From: Metabacillus litoralis
GTDB taxonomy: Bacteria; Bacillota; Bacilli; Bacillales; Bacillaceae
Length of the DNA: 64,000 nt
NCBI RefSeq assembly: GCF_020524045.1
Contig: NZ_JAIVKL010000009.1
Coordinates: 62,001-126,000 of the forward strand
Reading direction: 5' to 3'
The notes beneath the pieces are model-generated. The model worked only from the letters and a program-made list of their open reading frames with translations. It made no database searches and was not told the DNA's origin. The position numbers and the translations under genes were made by a program. How positions within the stretch are numbered: position 1 is the first letter of the stretch; the number at the start of each line of letters is the position of its first letter. Positions 34,842 to 43,257 of the stretch are shown piece by piece.

Positions 34842-35450
34842 GTGGATATTCAGGATGTTCAAAAGGAATTTACAAAACGATTAAGTGAAGATCGCTTAAT
34901 CTCCTCTATTAAAGACCCAAAAAGCTTAGATCAATTTTTAGAATCTAGCATACAATCTGCTTTTCTTTTAACAGGAAATATTAGTGTGATCAAACGTTAT
35001 GTTGATTTGCTAAAAAAACATAATCGGTTCGTCTTTTTACATATTGAAAAAATCCCTGGCATTAGTTATGACCGTGAAGGACTCAAGTTTATTGCAAAAT
35101 ACGTAAAGCCAACTGGCATTGTTACGACTAAAAGCACACTGATCCAGCTTGCTAAAAAAGAAGGGTTGTTAACAATTCAACGATTATTTTTAGTTGATAC
35201 AGATGCGGTGAAAAATGGCCTTCAGACAGTTAATGATATTCAGCCACATGCACTTGAAATTATGCCAGCACTAATTCCTGAAATGATTGGAAAGCTTAAA
35301 AAAGAAACAAATCTCCCAATTATTACAGGAGGTTTAATAAGAAATCAGCAGCACATAGATTGTGCACTTGATAGTGGTGCAATTGCTGTTTCAACCGGAA
35401 AACCATGGCTTTGGAAAGTGCAAGTGTGTGAAAGTAGCACAAAATCCTAA
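34842..35450 (+). CDS. glpP: GlpP-family glycerol-3-phosphate antiterminator
   Basis: The protein (202 residues) has the GlpP TIM-barrel-like fold: SAFLLTGNISVIKRYVDLLK, FLHIEKIPGI, KPTGIVTTKSTLIQLAKKEG, HALEIMPALIPEMI and IITGGLIRN. GlpP binds glycerol-3-phosphate and nascent leader RNA to prevent termination. The start is a GTG at 34842 with TAAGGAAG 8 nt upstream. It is the first gene of an operon with a glycerol-3-phosphate ABC transporter, and a conditional-looking terminator precedes it. It probably controls its own operon by antitermination. It may be an operon-specific paralogue of a housekeeping GlpP elsewhere. Confidence 0.85.
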   Translation: MDIQDVQKEFTKRLSEDRLISSIKDPKSLDQFLESSIQSAFLLTGNISVIKRYVDLLKKHNRFVFLHIEKIPGISYDREGLKFIAKYVKPTGIVTTKSTLIQLAKKEGLLTIQRLFLVDTDAVKNGLQTVNDIQPHALEIMPALIPEMIGKLKKETNLPIITGGLIRNQQHIDCALDSGAIAVSTGKPWLWKVQVCESSTKS

Positions 35451-35490
35451 GTAAGTTTCTAAGCGTTATACGAAAAAAGGGAGTGCAATG

Positions 35491-36615
35491 ATGAAAAAAG
35501 TTGAATTGAAAAATGTTTCAAAATCCTATGATGGACAAACAAACGTAATAAAAGGTATTGATGTTTCAATTGAGCCGGGTGAATTTTTTGTTTTAGTAGG
35601 TCCTTCTGGTTGTGGAAAAAGTACAATGCTTCGAATGATCGCAGGTCTAGAGGAAATTAGCAGTGGTGACCTTTATATTGGAGACTTACTTTCAACGAAA
35701 AGACCTCCTAGTCAGCGTGATTTATCAATGGTTTTTCAAAACTATGCCTTATATCCGCATCTGAATGTCGAACAAAATATCACATTTGGGCTTCATACGA
35801 AAAAAGTAACAAAAGCTGAACAAAAGAAACGATGTCTAGAGACTGCTAGTATGCTGGGTTTATCTGAACTATTAAGTCGTAAACCAAGGCAGCTATCTGG
35901 TGGACAAAGACAAAGGGTAGCACTTGCTAGAGCCATTGTGACACAATCTCCTATTTGCTTAATGGATGAGCCACTATCAAATTTAGATGCTAAGCTACGT
36001 GCGAAAATGAGATCTGAGATTAGGCAAATTCAACGAAAATTAGGAATCACCATGATTTATGTTACTCATGACCAAACAGAAGCAATGACGATGGCTGATC
36101 GAATGATGATTTTACATAACGGAGATGTTCAACAAATCGGTCATCCTCTAGATATCTACAACAATCCAGCAAATACATTTGTTGCATCCTTTATTGGCGC
36201 ACCTCCAATGAATCTATTAAATGGGCAAATCGGAGATCATGCACTCATTTTAGGAGATAATCGCTCCATTTCAATTAGTAAAGAGATGATGGGTGAATTA
36301 CCTATGAATGCCTCTAATCTAACGATCGGCATTAGACCTGAAAGTGTTCAGTTAGCAAAGGAAGGAAAAATGAGCTTTTTTGCAGATGCAATCAATGTGG
36401 AGGTACTAGGAACTGAAACATTGGTAACCTTTGAAGTTGGTTCGAAGCAATGGATCGCGAAATGGAACGGACAATGGAATATCGACATTGGAGAAAGAAT
36501 GCCGCTTTATATAAAAGAAGATGATTTGCTACTTTTTGATGCTGATAGTGGTGAATGTATATGGCATAAAGAAAAGGTTGAGGATAAGCGGACGCTTAAG
36601 GAGGCTATGTTATGA
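35491..36615 (+). CDS. ugpC: Glycerol-3-phosphate ABC transporter ATPase
   Basis: This ATPase (about 374 residues) has Walker A GPSGCGKST, signature LSGGQRQR and Walker B LMDEPLSNLD. A C-terminal TOBE regulatory region (about 245-360) is typical of the UgpC/MalK/MsmX group. The ATG at 35491 gives 7 nt to GGGAG; the ATG at 35488 gives only 4. Its stop overlaps ugpA by 4 bp. It powers uptake through UgpA/UgpE with UgpB as the binding protein. Substrate assignment to glycerol-3-phosphate rests on the operon, since MsmX-type ATPases serve many sugars. Confidence 0.88.
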   Translation: MKKVELKNVSKSYDGQTNVIKGIDVSIEPGEFFVLVGPSGCGKSTMLRMIAGLEEISSGDLYIGDLLSTKRPPSQRDLSMVFQNYALYPHLNVEQNITFGLHTKKVTKAEQKKRCLETASMLGLSELLSRKPRQLSGGQRQRVALARAIVTQSPICLMDEPLSNLDAKLRAKMRSEIRQIQRKLGITMIYVTHDQTEAMTMADRMMILHNGDVQQIGHPLDIYNNPANTFVASFIGAPPMNLLNGQIGDHALILGDNRSISISKEMMGELPMNASNLTIGIRPESVQLAKEGKMSFFADAINVEVLGTETLVTFEVGSKQWIAKWNGQWNIDIGERMPLYIKEDDLLLFDADSGECIWHKEKVEDKRTLKEAML

Positions 36616-37550
36616 GTAGTACTCCATCTCTATCCACTGAACAAATTAACGTTAACCAAACGGAATTTAAAGGGAAAAGAGAGCTTCCAAACTTTGTAGT
36701 AGGCTTACTGTATTTATTACCATCAATCCTTTTATTTAGCATCTTTCTATTTTATCCAATGTTACGCACATTGTATTTAAGCTTTTTTTTAACAGATGGA
36801 CAAGGTGTGCCAATTACGTTTGTAGGATTTGAGAATTTCACTTATCTTTTACAATCAACAAGCTTTCAAAAAAGTATAAAAGCAACCATTTTATTTGTGA
36901 TTTATACAGTGCCCGTTGGTGTAATATTGGCCTTATTTTTAGCTGTCATTTCAAATGAAAAGGTAAAAGGAATTGGATTTTTTCGAACAATGTTTTCTTC
37001 AACAATGGGAATGAGTGTTGCAGCATCATCAGTGATTTGGATGTTCATGTATAACCCAGCAATCGGTATTTTTAATAAAATCCTAGTTGCAATAGGTGGA
37101 TCTGAAACTCAATGGCTGTTAGATCCAAAGTATGCTCTACTATCAGTTGCTGTCTCTACAGTATGGATGAACACTGGTTTTGCTTTTCTTATCCTTTTAG
37201 GAGGATTGCAAAATATTGATGAGCATTTATATGAAAATGCAGATATAGCAGGAGTTAGTTATTGGTATAAGTTAAGGAAGATAACGATTCCGATGCTATC
37301 ACCCACATTGTTCTTTATTATTACGGTTTCATTAATCAATTCATTTCAGACGTTTGGGCAAATTGACATCTTAACAAAGGGTGGGCCTGTGGAATCTACA
37401 AATGTCATTGTTTATTCCATCTATAAAGAAGCATTTATTAACTACAATGTTGGATCAGCTAGCGCTCAAGCGACAATATTATTTTTCTGTATTTTACTTG
37501 TCACGATTCTTCAATTCAAAATTGGGGAACGGAAGGTGCATTATCAATGA
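36612..37550 (+). CDS. ugpA: Glycerol-3-phosphate ABC transporter permease UgpA
   Basis: The permease has 312 residues and six membrane helices after a 30-residue cytoplasmic N-terminus. The EAA loop reads ENADIAGVSYWYKLRKITIP, the contact site for the ATPase. The gene overlaps ugpC at its start and ugpE at its end (4 bp each), showing translational coupling. Order C-A-E-B with the lipoprotein last is consistent with the family. Confidence 0.88.
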   Translation: MSSTPSLSTEQINVNQTEFKGKRELPNFVVGLLYLLPSILLFSIFLFYPMLRTLYLSFFLTDGQGVPITFVGFENFTYLLQSTSFQKSIKATILFVIYTVPVGVILALFLAVISNEKVKGIGFFRTMFSSTMGMSVAASSVIWMFMYNPAIGIFNKILVAIGGSETQWLLDPKYALLSVAVSTVWMNTGFAFLILLGGLQNIDEHLYENADIAGVSYWYKLRKITIPMLSPTLFFIITVSLINSFQTFGQIDILTKGGPVESTNVIVYSIYKEAFINYNVGSASAQATILFFCILLVTILQFKIGERKVHYQ

Positions 37551-38359
37551 ATATAACAAAGAAAATTGTCATTTATAGTTTATTAATACTATCATTTTTA
37601 ATCATGATGTTTCCGATTTTTTATGCATTAATGATTAGCTTTATGCAGGGTGGAGAGGTTTTAAGAGGAAATATTATCCCTGAAACATTAACACTAGAAA
37701 ACTATCAATCTGCTTTTGAAAAGGTTCCACTTATTCAATATTTATGGAATAGCTTGTATGTGTCATCAGTTGTCATGCTTGGTCAAATCATTGTCTCAAG
37801 TTTAGCTGCATTTGCTTTTGTGTTTGTTAGCTTTAAAGGAAGAGACTTCATATTCTTTCTTTTTATCTCAACCATGATGATTCCGTGGGAAGCAACAATG
37901 GTGCCTAACTTCTTAACCATTCAGAAGCTAGGTTGGCTAAATTCTTATTCAAGCTTAACCATTCCATTTTTCGCTTTAGCTTTTGGAACCTTTCTATTAA
38001 GACAGCAATTTAAAACAATTCCAAAAGAATTATATGAAGCATCTCAAGTTGCTGGAATTAGTCGTTTTCGTTTTTTCTGGAATGTTGTTTTACCAGTTTC
38101 TAAAACTAGCTTGATTACTTTAGGAATTTATAGTTTTTTAACAACTTGGAATATGTATCTGTGGCCACTGCTTGTAACAAACAATGAAAGCGTTCGTACT
38201 GTACAAATTGGTTTGAAACAGCTGCAATCTCAAGAAATTTCAACAGAATGGGGGGTGGTGATGGCAGCAGTAGTTGTAGTGATACTTCCGACGCTCATTC
38301 TTTTGTTCTTAGGTCAAAAACGCTTGCAAAAAGGATTAACACAAGGTGCTCTGAAATAA
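37547..38359 (+). CDS. ugpE: Glycerol-3-phosphate ABC transporter permease UgpE
   Basis: This permease of 270 residues has six membrane helices. Its EAA loop reads LYEASQVAGISRFRFFWNVV. It would pair with UgpA to form the channel. It overlaps ugpA by 4 bp. The N-terminal short form (no long extension) is usual for this subunit. Confidence 0.88.
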   Translation: MNITKKIVIYSLLILSFLIMMFPIFYALMISFMQGGEVLRGNIIPETLTLENYQSAFEKVPLIQYLWNSLYVSSVVMLGQIIVSSLAAFAFVFVSFKGRDFIFFLFISTMMIPWEATMVPNFLTIQKLGWLNSYSSLTIPFFALAFGTFLLRQQFKTIPKELYEASQVAGISRFRFFWNVVLPVSKTSLITLGIYSFLTTWNMYLWPLLVTNNESVRTVQIGLKQLQSQEISTEWGVVMAAVVVVILPTLILLFLGQKRLQKGLTQGALK

Positions 38360-38415
38360 TCTTTCACAATACATAAGCTGAAGACAGATTAATGAAAAAC
38401 AAGGAGGAATTACAA

Positions 38416-39792
38416 ATGAAGAATAAATTTCTAATTATTTTATCTGCGCTTTTATTATTAGTATTAGGTGCATGCTCTAGCTCCCAATCAAATTCAAAAG
38501 GATCTGAAGAAGGAGAAGGAACAGAAGGTGCAAAAACAGAAGAAGCTGCTGGCAAACAAGAGGTAGTCTTTTGGCATGCCATGAGTGGAGATCTTGAAAC
38601 AGTTTTAAAGGATATTGTTGCAGATTTTAACGCATCACAAGAAGATATCGAAGTTACCCCTGTTTTCCAAGGTACTTATGAAGAAGCACTAACAAAATTC
38701 AACACAGTTGCTGGAACAAAGGATGCACCGACGATTATGCAAACATTTGAAGTTGGTACGAAATATATGATCGACAGTGGACATGTGCAACCCGTTCAAA
38801 AATTTATTGATGAAGATAATTATGATACATCACAATGGGAATCGAACATTTCTAATTACTACACAGTTGATGGTGAACAATATTCAATGCCTTTCAACTC
38901 TTCAACACCAGTATTAATTTATAATAAAGACGCATTTAAAGAAGCTGGTTTAGATCCTGAAAAAGCACCAATGACTTATAGTGAACTAAAAGAAGCTTCT
39001 AAAAAGTTAACAAAAGCTGATGGTGGAGAAACAAGTCAATATGGATTTTCTATTTTGAATTATGGTTGGTTCTTTGAAGAGATGTTAGCTGGACAAGGTG
39101 GTCATTATGTTGATAATGAAAATGGACGTAATGGTAATGCGACAAAAGCTACGTTTAATGATGAGCTTGGTTTAAATGTATTTAATTTAATTAGTGACAT
39201 GTACAATGAAGGAACTTTCTATAATGTAGGTCAAAACTGGGATGATATGCGCGCTGCATTCCAATCAGGGAAAATGGCGATGTATTTAGATTCATCAGCA
39301 GGTGTTAAAACAATTGTAGATAATGCAGAATTTGAAGTAGGTGTTTCATATTTACCAATTCCTGATGAAGCAGACAGACAAGGTGTTATCATCGGTGGTG
39401 CATCCGTATGGATGTCAAGTGGAATTGAAGAAGAAAAGCAAAAAGCTGCATGGGAATTTATGAAGTATTTAACAACTCCTGAGGTTCAAGCAGATTGGCA
39501 CGTGAAAACAGGATATTTTGCGATTAATCCTGCAGCATATGATCAGGATATCGTGAAAGAAGAATGGGAAAAGTATCCTCAATTAAAGGTAACAGTTGAT
39601 CAACTTAGTGAAACAAAACCAGGAACTGCTACTCAAGGAGCATTGATCTCTGTTTTCCCTGAATCACGTCAAAAAGTTGTAACTGCTATGGAAAATTTAT
39701 ATCAAGGAATGGATCCTCAAGAAGCACTTGATCAAGCAGCTGAGGAAACAAATCGTGCCTTAGAGGTTGCTAATAAAAAGCAAGGAAAGTAA
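38416..39792 (+). CDS. ugpB: Glycerol-3-phosphate-binding lipoprotein UgpB
   Basis: This extracellular solute-binding protein of family 1 has 458 residues. A lipoprotein signal ends in LVLGACSSS, with lipidated Cys at about residue 20. An acidic linker of about 25 residues follows. Family features include VFWHAMSGD, FQGTYEEALTKFNTVAGTKD and YSMPFNSSTPVLIYNKD, which resemble UgpB ligand-binding segments. AAGGAGGAA lies 7 nt before the ATG at 38416; a start at 38392 would include this site. It is the last gene of the transport set and followed by a terminator. Confidence 0.9.
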   Translation: MKNKFLIILSALLLLVLGACSSSQSNSKGSEEGEGTEGAKTEEAAGKQEVVFWHAMSGDLETVLKDIVADFNASQEDIEVTPVFQGTYEEALTKFNTVAGTKDAPTIMQTFEVGTKYMIDSGHVQPVQKFIDEDNYDTSQWESNISNYYTVDGEQYSMPFNSSTPVLIYNKDAFKEAGLDPEKAPMTYSELKEASKKLTKADGGETSQYGFSILNYGWFFEEMLAGQGGHYVDNENGRNGNATKATFNDELGLNVFNLISDMYNEGTFYNVGQNWDDMRAAFQSGKMAMYLDSSAGVKTIVDNAEFEVGVSYLPIPDEADRQGVIIGGASVWMSSGIEEEKQKAAWEFMKYLTTPEVQADWHVKTGYFAINPAAYDQDIVKEEWEKYPQLKVTVDQLSETKPGTATQGALISVFPESRQKVVTAMENLYQGMDPQEALDQAAEETNRALEVANKKQGK

Positions 39793-39896
39793 AAGACTCA
39801 GATCATAACAAACAAAGCAAGGAATAACCTATTTACTAGCATGAAGATAGAAGATTGATAGATAGTCTCTACTTAATTAAAATCTAATTTCACAGT

Positions 39897-39931
39897 GACC
39901 CTTGAAGGAGTTTGCTTCTAGGGTCTTTTTC
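39897..39931 (+). terminator. Terminator of the ugp operon
   Basis: GACCCT-T-GAAG pairs with CTTC-T-AGGGTC, followed by TTTTT, about 105 bp after ugpB. Confidence 0.82.
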
Positions 39932-40018
39932 ATAAGGTGAATTTCATTTCGGTATCCTCCAAGCGCCGAGTTGCTCAACAAGGGGATAAAAATGTCACCA
40001 CTTTTTAAAAAATGAAAT

Positions 40019-40150
40019 AGCTCAAGTGCTAGTCTATCGCTACAATTTTTGTAGAACATAAGCAACACAGGAATTGAATTCAAATAGTATTCAATTCCTG
40101 TGCGTCTTATATATGACTGGAGCTGATCCAGGTGTTAGAGTTTTCTTATT
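40019..40150 (+). repeat. Large palindromic Bacillaceae repeat, decayed copy
   Basis: The frame matches the copy at 34467 (TAGCTCAAGTGCTAGTC..., CATAAGC, GCGTCTTAT, GGAGCTGATCCAGGTGTTAG) with many substitutions. The inner stem is a different sequence, CACAGGAATTGAAT (40066) with ATTCAATTCCTGTG (40089), and is perfect over 14 bp. Confidence 0.6.
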
Positions 40151-40202
40151 CATATAATAATGATTTATGATTTATAACAAACGAGGAAATGAGGGATGTG
40201 TA

Positions 40203-40931
40203 ATGGAAGGAACTACACAATTTTTCGCTCATCGAGGTGTTAGTGGTGAGTATCCTGAAAATACGATGATTAGCTTTCGAGCAGCTGCATTAAGCACAGC
40301 TCATGGTATTGAGTTAGATGTACAAATGACAAAAGATGGTGAAGTTGTTGTTATTCATGATGAAACGATCGATCGAACCACAAATGGCATTGGATATGTA
40401 AAGGATTTTGTTTGGAAGCAGTTAAAAAAATATGATGCAGGAAGCTGGTTTGATTCTAAATTCGCTGGAGAATCCATCCCATTACTTGAAGAGGTTTTGC
40501 AATGGGTAAAAACATTAGATTATCCATTGTTAATTAATATTGAGCTCAAAAATGATGTCATTGAGTATCTAGGTTTGGAAGAAAAGGTGCTAGAACTCAT
40601 TAATAAATATAATATGAGAAATCAATGCATTATCTCTTCCTTTAATAAAAACAGTTTAAAAAAGATCTATGATTTAGATTCTCTAATAGAAACAGCATAT
40701 CTAATCGAGGGAGTTCCAGTAGACGTTTTAAAAGAGGTAGAAAACCTACATGTTAATGCCGTTCATTGTGAAGCTATTTTTGCACAATCTATTATTGGAA
40801 AAAAGGTCAATGAGCGTGGAATTCCATTGAGAGTTTTTACGATCAACTCAATAAAAGAGTATAAACAGTTAAGCGATTCCAGTATTAATGCTATAATAAC
40901 TGACTATCCACATCGGTTTATAGAAAAATAA
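40203..40931 (+). CDS. Glycerophosphodiester phosphodiesterase
   Basis: This 242-residue GDPD-family enzyme hydrolyses glycerophosphodiesters to glycerol-3-phosphate and an alcohol. Catalytic motifs are HRGVSGEYPENT, ELDVQMTKDGEVVVIHD and INIELKND, and the C-terminal part has VFTINSIKEYKQL and ITDYPH. There is no signal peptide, so it acts in the cytoplasm on imported diesters. The ATG at 40203 has GAGGG about 8 nt upstream. It lies after the ugp terminator but clearly belongs to the same function, like ugpQ in E. coli. Confidence 0.9.
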   Translation: MEGTTQFFAHRGVSGEYPENTMISFRAAALSTAHGIELDVQMTKDGEVVVIHDETIDRTTNGIGYVKDFVWKQLKKYDAGSWFDSKFAGESIPLLEEVLQWVKTLDYPLLINIELKNDVIEYLGLEEKVLELINKYNMRNQCIISSFNKNSLKKIYDLDSLIETAYLIEGVPVDVLKEVENLHVNAVHCEAIFAQSIIGKKVNERGIPLRVFTINSIKEYKQLSDSSINAIITDYPHRFIEK

Positions 40932-40986
40932 CAAAAGGATTAATATGTTAAAAATACAAGTTAAATATTTTACTAGAATAAAAATA

Positions 40987-41012
40987 AAATGTGAGAATAT
41001 CTCACATTTTTG
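40987..41012 (+). terminator. Terminator of the phosphodiesterase gene
   Basis: AAATGTGAGA pairs with TCTCACATTT and is followed by TTGTTGTTTT. Confidence 0.82.
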
Positions 41013-41087
41013 TTGTTTTATCCAAGTAGATTGATTATAATTTTCCTAGAATGAAAATTCTGTCTTTTCAAAAAAGGGGGTAGTGTT

Positions 41088-42542
41088 TTGGAGAATTTTG
41101 TGAATGCATTAAATGGGGTGCTTTGGAGTACACCTGTGATCTACATCTGTTTAGGGGTAGGTTTACTATTTTCAATTCTTACACGTTTTTTACAGGTAAG
41201 GCATATTAAAGAAATGGTTAAATTAATGTTTGAAGGAAAGAGTTCGAAAGCTGGAGTATCTTCCTTTCAGGCCCTTGCTATTGCTTTATCAGGTCGTGTA
41301 GGAACAGGTAATATTGCTGGTACAGCAACTGCTATTGCTTTTGGTGGACCAGGTGCAGTGTTTTGGATGTGGATGATCGCATTTATTGGGGCATCAAGTG
41401 CATTCATAGAATCAACTCTTGCTCAAATTTATAAAGTAAAACAGGATGGCGAATATCGTGGTGGACCTGCTTACTATATTGAAAAGGGAATTGGTTGGAA
41501 GTGGTTTGCGGTTACGTTTGCCATTGCTGCAATCTTAGCGATGAGCTTACTAATGCCGGGAATTCAATCAAATTCAATTGCTGTAGGATTAGAAAACGCA
41601 TTTAATATGAATACAACGGTTACTGGAATTATACTTATTGCTTTAATTGGTGTGATTATTTTTGGTGGAGTAAAGCGTATTGCATCTGTTGCTCAATATG
41701 TGGTACCTTTCATGGCTATCGGATATATTCTTGTATCATTAATTATTGTATTTGCAAATATTGGTGAATTACCAGGGGTTCTTAGTCTTATTTTTAGAAG
41801 TGCATTTGCACTAGATTCTGCATTTGGTGGAATTGTCGGTGCTGCGATTGCTTGGGGAGTAAAACGTGGTATCTACTCAAATGAAGCAGGACAAGGAACA
41901 GGTCCTCATGCTGCTGCAGCTGCTGAAGTATCACATCCTGCTAAGCAAGGGTTAGTTCAATCTTTTTCTGTATATATCGATACTTTATTTGTTTGTTCAG
42001 CAACAGCATTTATGATTTTATTTACAGGTATGTATAATACAGAAGCGCCTGATGGTACGATGATTGCGAATAACTTACAAGGTGTAGAGCCAGGTCCTGG
42101 ATATACACAAGCTGCAATTGAGTCAGTACTTCCTGGATTTGGAGCTGGATTTGTGGCAGTTTCATTATTCTTCTTTGCTTTCACAACAATTATGGCTTAT
42201 TACTATATTGCTGAAACAAATGTTGCATATTTAACTCGTGTCACGAATAGTAAATGGGCAATGTTTGCTTTAAAGATTATTCTGTTAGGAGCAACTTTCT
42301 ATGGTGCAACAAACGAAGCTAAATTAGCTTGGGCACTTGGTGACGTTGGTTTGGGGCTAATGGTATGGTTGAATTTAATTGCCATTCTTCTATTAGCGAA
42401 GCCAGCTCTAACAGCATTAAAAGATTACGAGCAACAAAGGAAGCAAGGCGTTGATCCTGTATTCGATCCTAAAGCTCTTGGCATTAAAAATGCGGATTAT
42501 TGGGAAACGGAATATAAAAAGGATAAAGATCAAGCTTCTTAA
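41088..42542 (+). CDS. Sodium:amino acid symporter, AGCS family (1)
   Basis: This is an alanine or glutamine:sodium symporter of 484 residues with about eleven membrane helices. AGCS signatures are GRVGTGNIAGTATAIAFGGP, GAVFWMWM and GGPAYYIEKG, with SNEAGQGTGPHAAA at about residue 265. The start is a TTG at 41088 with GGGGGTAG upstream. It has a hydrophilic C-terminal tail of about 40 residues. It is monocistronic with its own terminator. A second, distinct AGCS protein is encoded at 57859. The amino acid transported cannot be read from sequence. Confidence 0.9.
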   Translation: MENFVNALNGVLWSTPVIYICLGVGLLFSILTRFLQVRHIKEMVKLMFEGKSSKAGVSSFQALAIALSGRVGTGNIAGTATAIAFGGPGAVFWMWMIAFIGASSAFIESTLAQIYKVKQDGEYRGGPAYYIEKGIGWKWFAVTFAIAAILAMSLLMPGIQSNSIAVGLENAFNMNTTVTGIILIALIGVIIFGGVKRIASVAQYVVPFMAIGYILVSLIIVFANIGELPGVLSLIFRSAFALDSAFGGIVGAAIAWGVKRGIYSNEAGQGTGPHAAAAAEVSHPAKQGLVQSFSVYIDTLFVCSATAFMILFTGMYNTEAPDGTMIANNLQGVEPGPGYTQAAIESVLPGFGAGFVAVSLFFFAFTTIMAYYYIAETNVAYLTRVTNSKWAMFALKIILLGATFYGATNEAKLAWALGDVGLGLMVWLNLIAILLLAKPALTALKDYEQQRKQGVDPVFDPKALGIKNADYWETEYKKDKDQAS

Positions 42543-42556
42543 TCATAAAGAAACGA

Positions 42557-42597
42557 AAAGACCGACTAAACAGTCTTCCTGTTTAGTCGGTTTTTTC
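42557..42597 (+). terminator. Terminator of the symporter gene
   Basis: A 12-bp stem (ACCGACTAAACA / TGTTTAGTCGGT) is followed by TTTTTT. Confidence 0.92.
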
Positions 42598-42631
42598 ATA
42601 CATTCACGAAAATCGCTACACTTTATCTCGT

Positions 42632-42910
42632 TTAGAAATGACGAAAATATTCATTCAATTCCCATGACTCGACCGTTTTGTAAGCGGTTTGTGGCTCATA
42701 ACCTTTACCCATTAAATAAGCGATCGCAGCAACTTCTCTTAATGTGTGTTGATATGATGTAGCTTGAGCTTCCTTTAAACCATACTGAACTAGAGGTTCT
42801 ACTTGTTGTAATGTATAGTGTTTTAATTGAGCGTTCATTGGCTGACTATATTGTTGATGTGCAGCTTGTTCAGAGTATGGAAATTGTGGATATTGATAGT
42901 GTTGATACAT
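42632..42910 (-). CDS. Small Gln/Tyr-rich protein, possibly spore-related
   Basis: The 92-residue protein starts with MYQHYQYPQFPYSEQAAHQQ, a low-complexity Tyr/Gln/His segment. A helical part (about 30-90: LQQVEPLVQYGLKEAQATSY, REVAAIAYLMGKGYEPQTA) follows. Composition resembles small spore-coat-associated proteins, but I recognise no named family. AAAGGAC lies 8 nt before the ATG. A CATACGAT sequence about 33 bp upstream resembles the -10 element of mother-cell sporulation sigma factors; this is suggestive only. Confidence 0.6.
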   Translation of the reverse strand: MYQHYQYPQFPYSEQAAHQQYSQPMNAQLKHYTLQQVEPLVQYGLKEAQATSYQHTLREVAAIAYLMGKGYEPQTAYKTVESWELNEYFRHF

Positions 42911-43079
42911 TGAGCATCCGTCCTTTCGAAATTTTCTTTTTCATCGTATGTCGATTTAATAAATAGGGAATTTGTCCAGAATTTCTTTCTGTTTTTTGGG
43001 GGAATTCACATATTTTTTTAGGATAAAAAGTGATTTTTTGTGCATAGTATGAAAAGCACTAAAGAAGGAGGAATGGAAT

Positions 43080-43235
43080 ATGTCGAAGCAAGGAATGCAA
43101 AATAAAGAACAAACTGGAAAACAAATTAGCAAGCAACAAGGAGAAAATGAAGTAGAATTAGGTAGCGATTTTCAAATAGGTAATAGCCAGCATCAAAGCC
43201 AAAAGAAAAGTGGCAAGCAAGCGAACAAAAAATAA
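43080..43235 (+). CDS. Small Gln/Lys-rich hydrophilic protein (51 aa)
   Basis: This short frame (51 residues) begins MSKQGMQNKEQTGKQISKQQ. It is almost free of hydrophobic residues and rich in Gln, Lys and Ser. GAAGGAGGAAT lies just before the ATG. The stop codon is part of a perfect 25-bp palindromic terminator. The composition is like small acid-soluble spore proteins, but no SASP signature is present. CATAGTAT about 28 bp upstream resembles a sporulation sigma -10 element. Identity is uncertain; the ribosome binding site and terminator make it a convincing gene. Confidence 0.65.
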   Translation: MSKQGMQNKEQTGKQISKQQGENEVELGSDFQIGNSQHQSQKKSGKQANKK

Positions 43236-43257
43236 GATGGGGTCAGACCCCATCTTA
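43233..43257. terminator. Perfect palindromic bidirectional terminator
   Basis: TAAGATGGGGT / ACCCCATCTTA around a short loop lies between convergent genes, includes the stop of the 51-residue gene and abuts the stop of the ABC permease gene. Confidence 0.75.

Noticed and set aside
39877-40083. 68-codon minus-strand frame between ugpB and the phosphodiesterase
   Set aside because: It runs through the ugp terminator and the decayed palindromic repeat.
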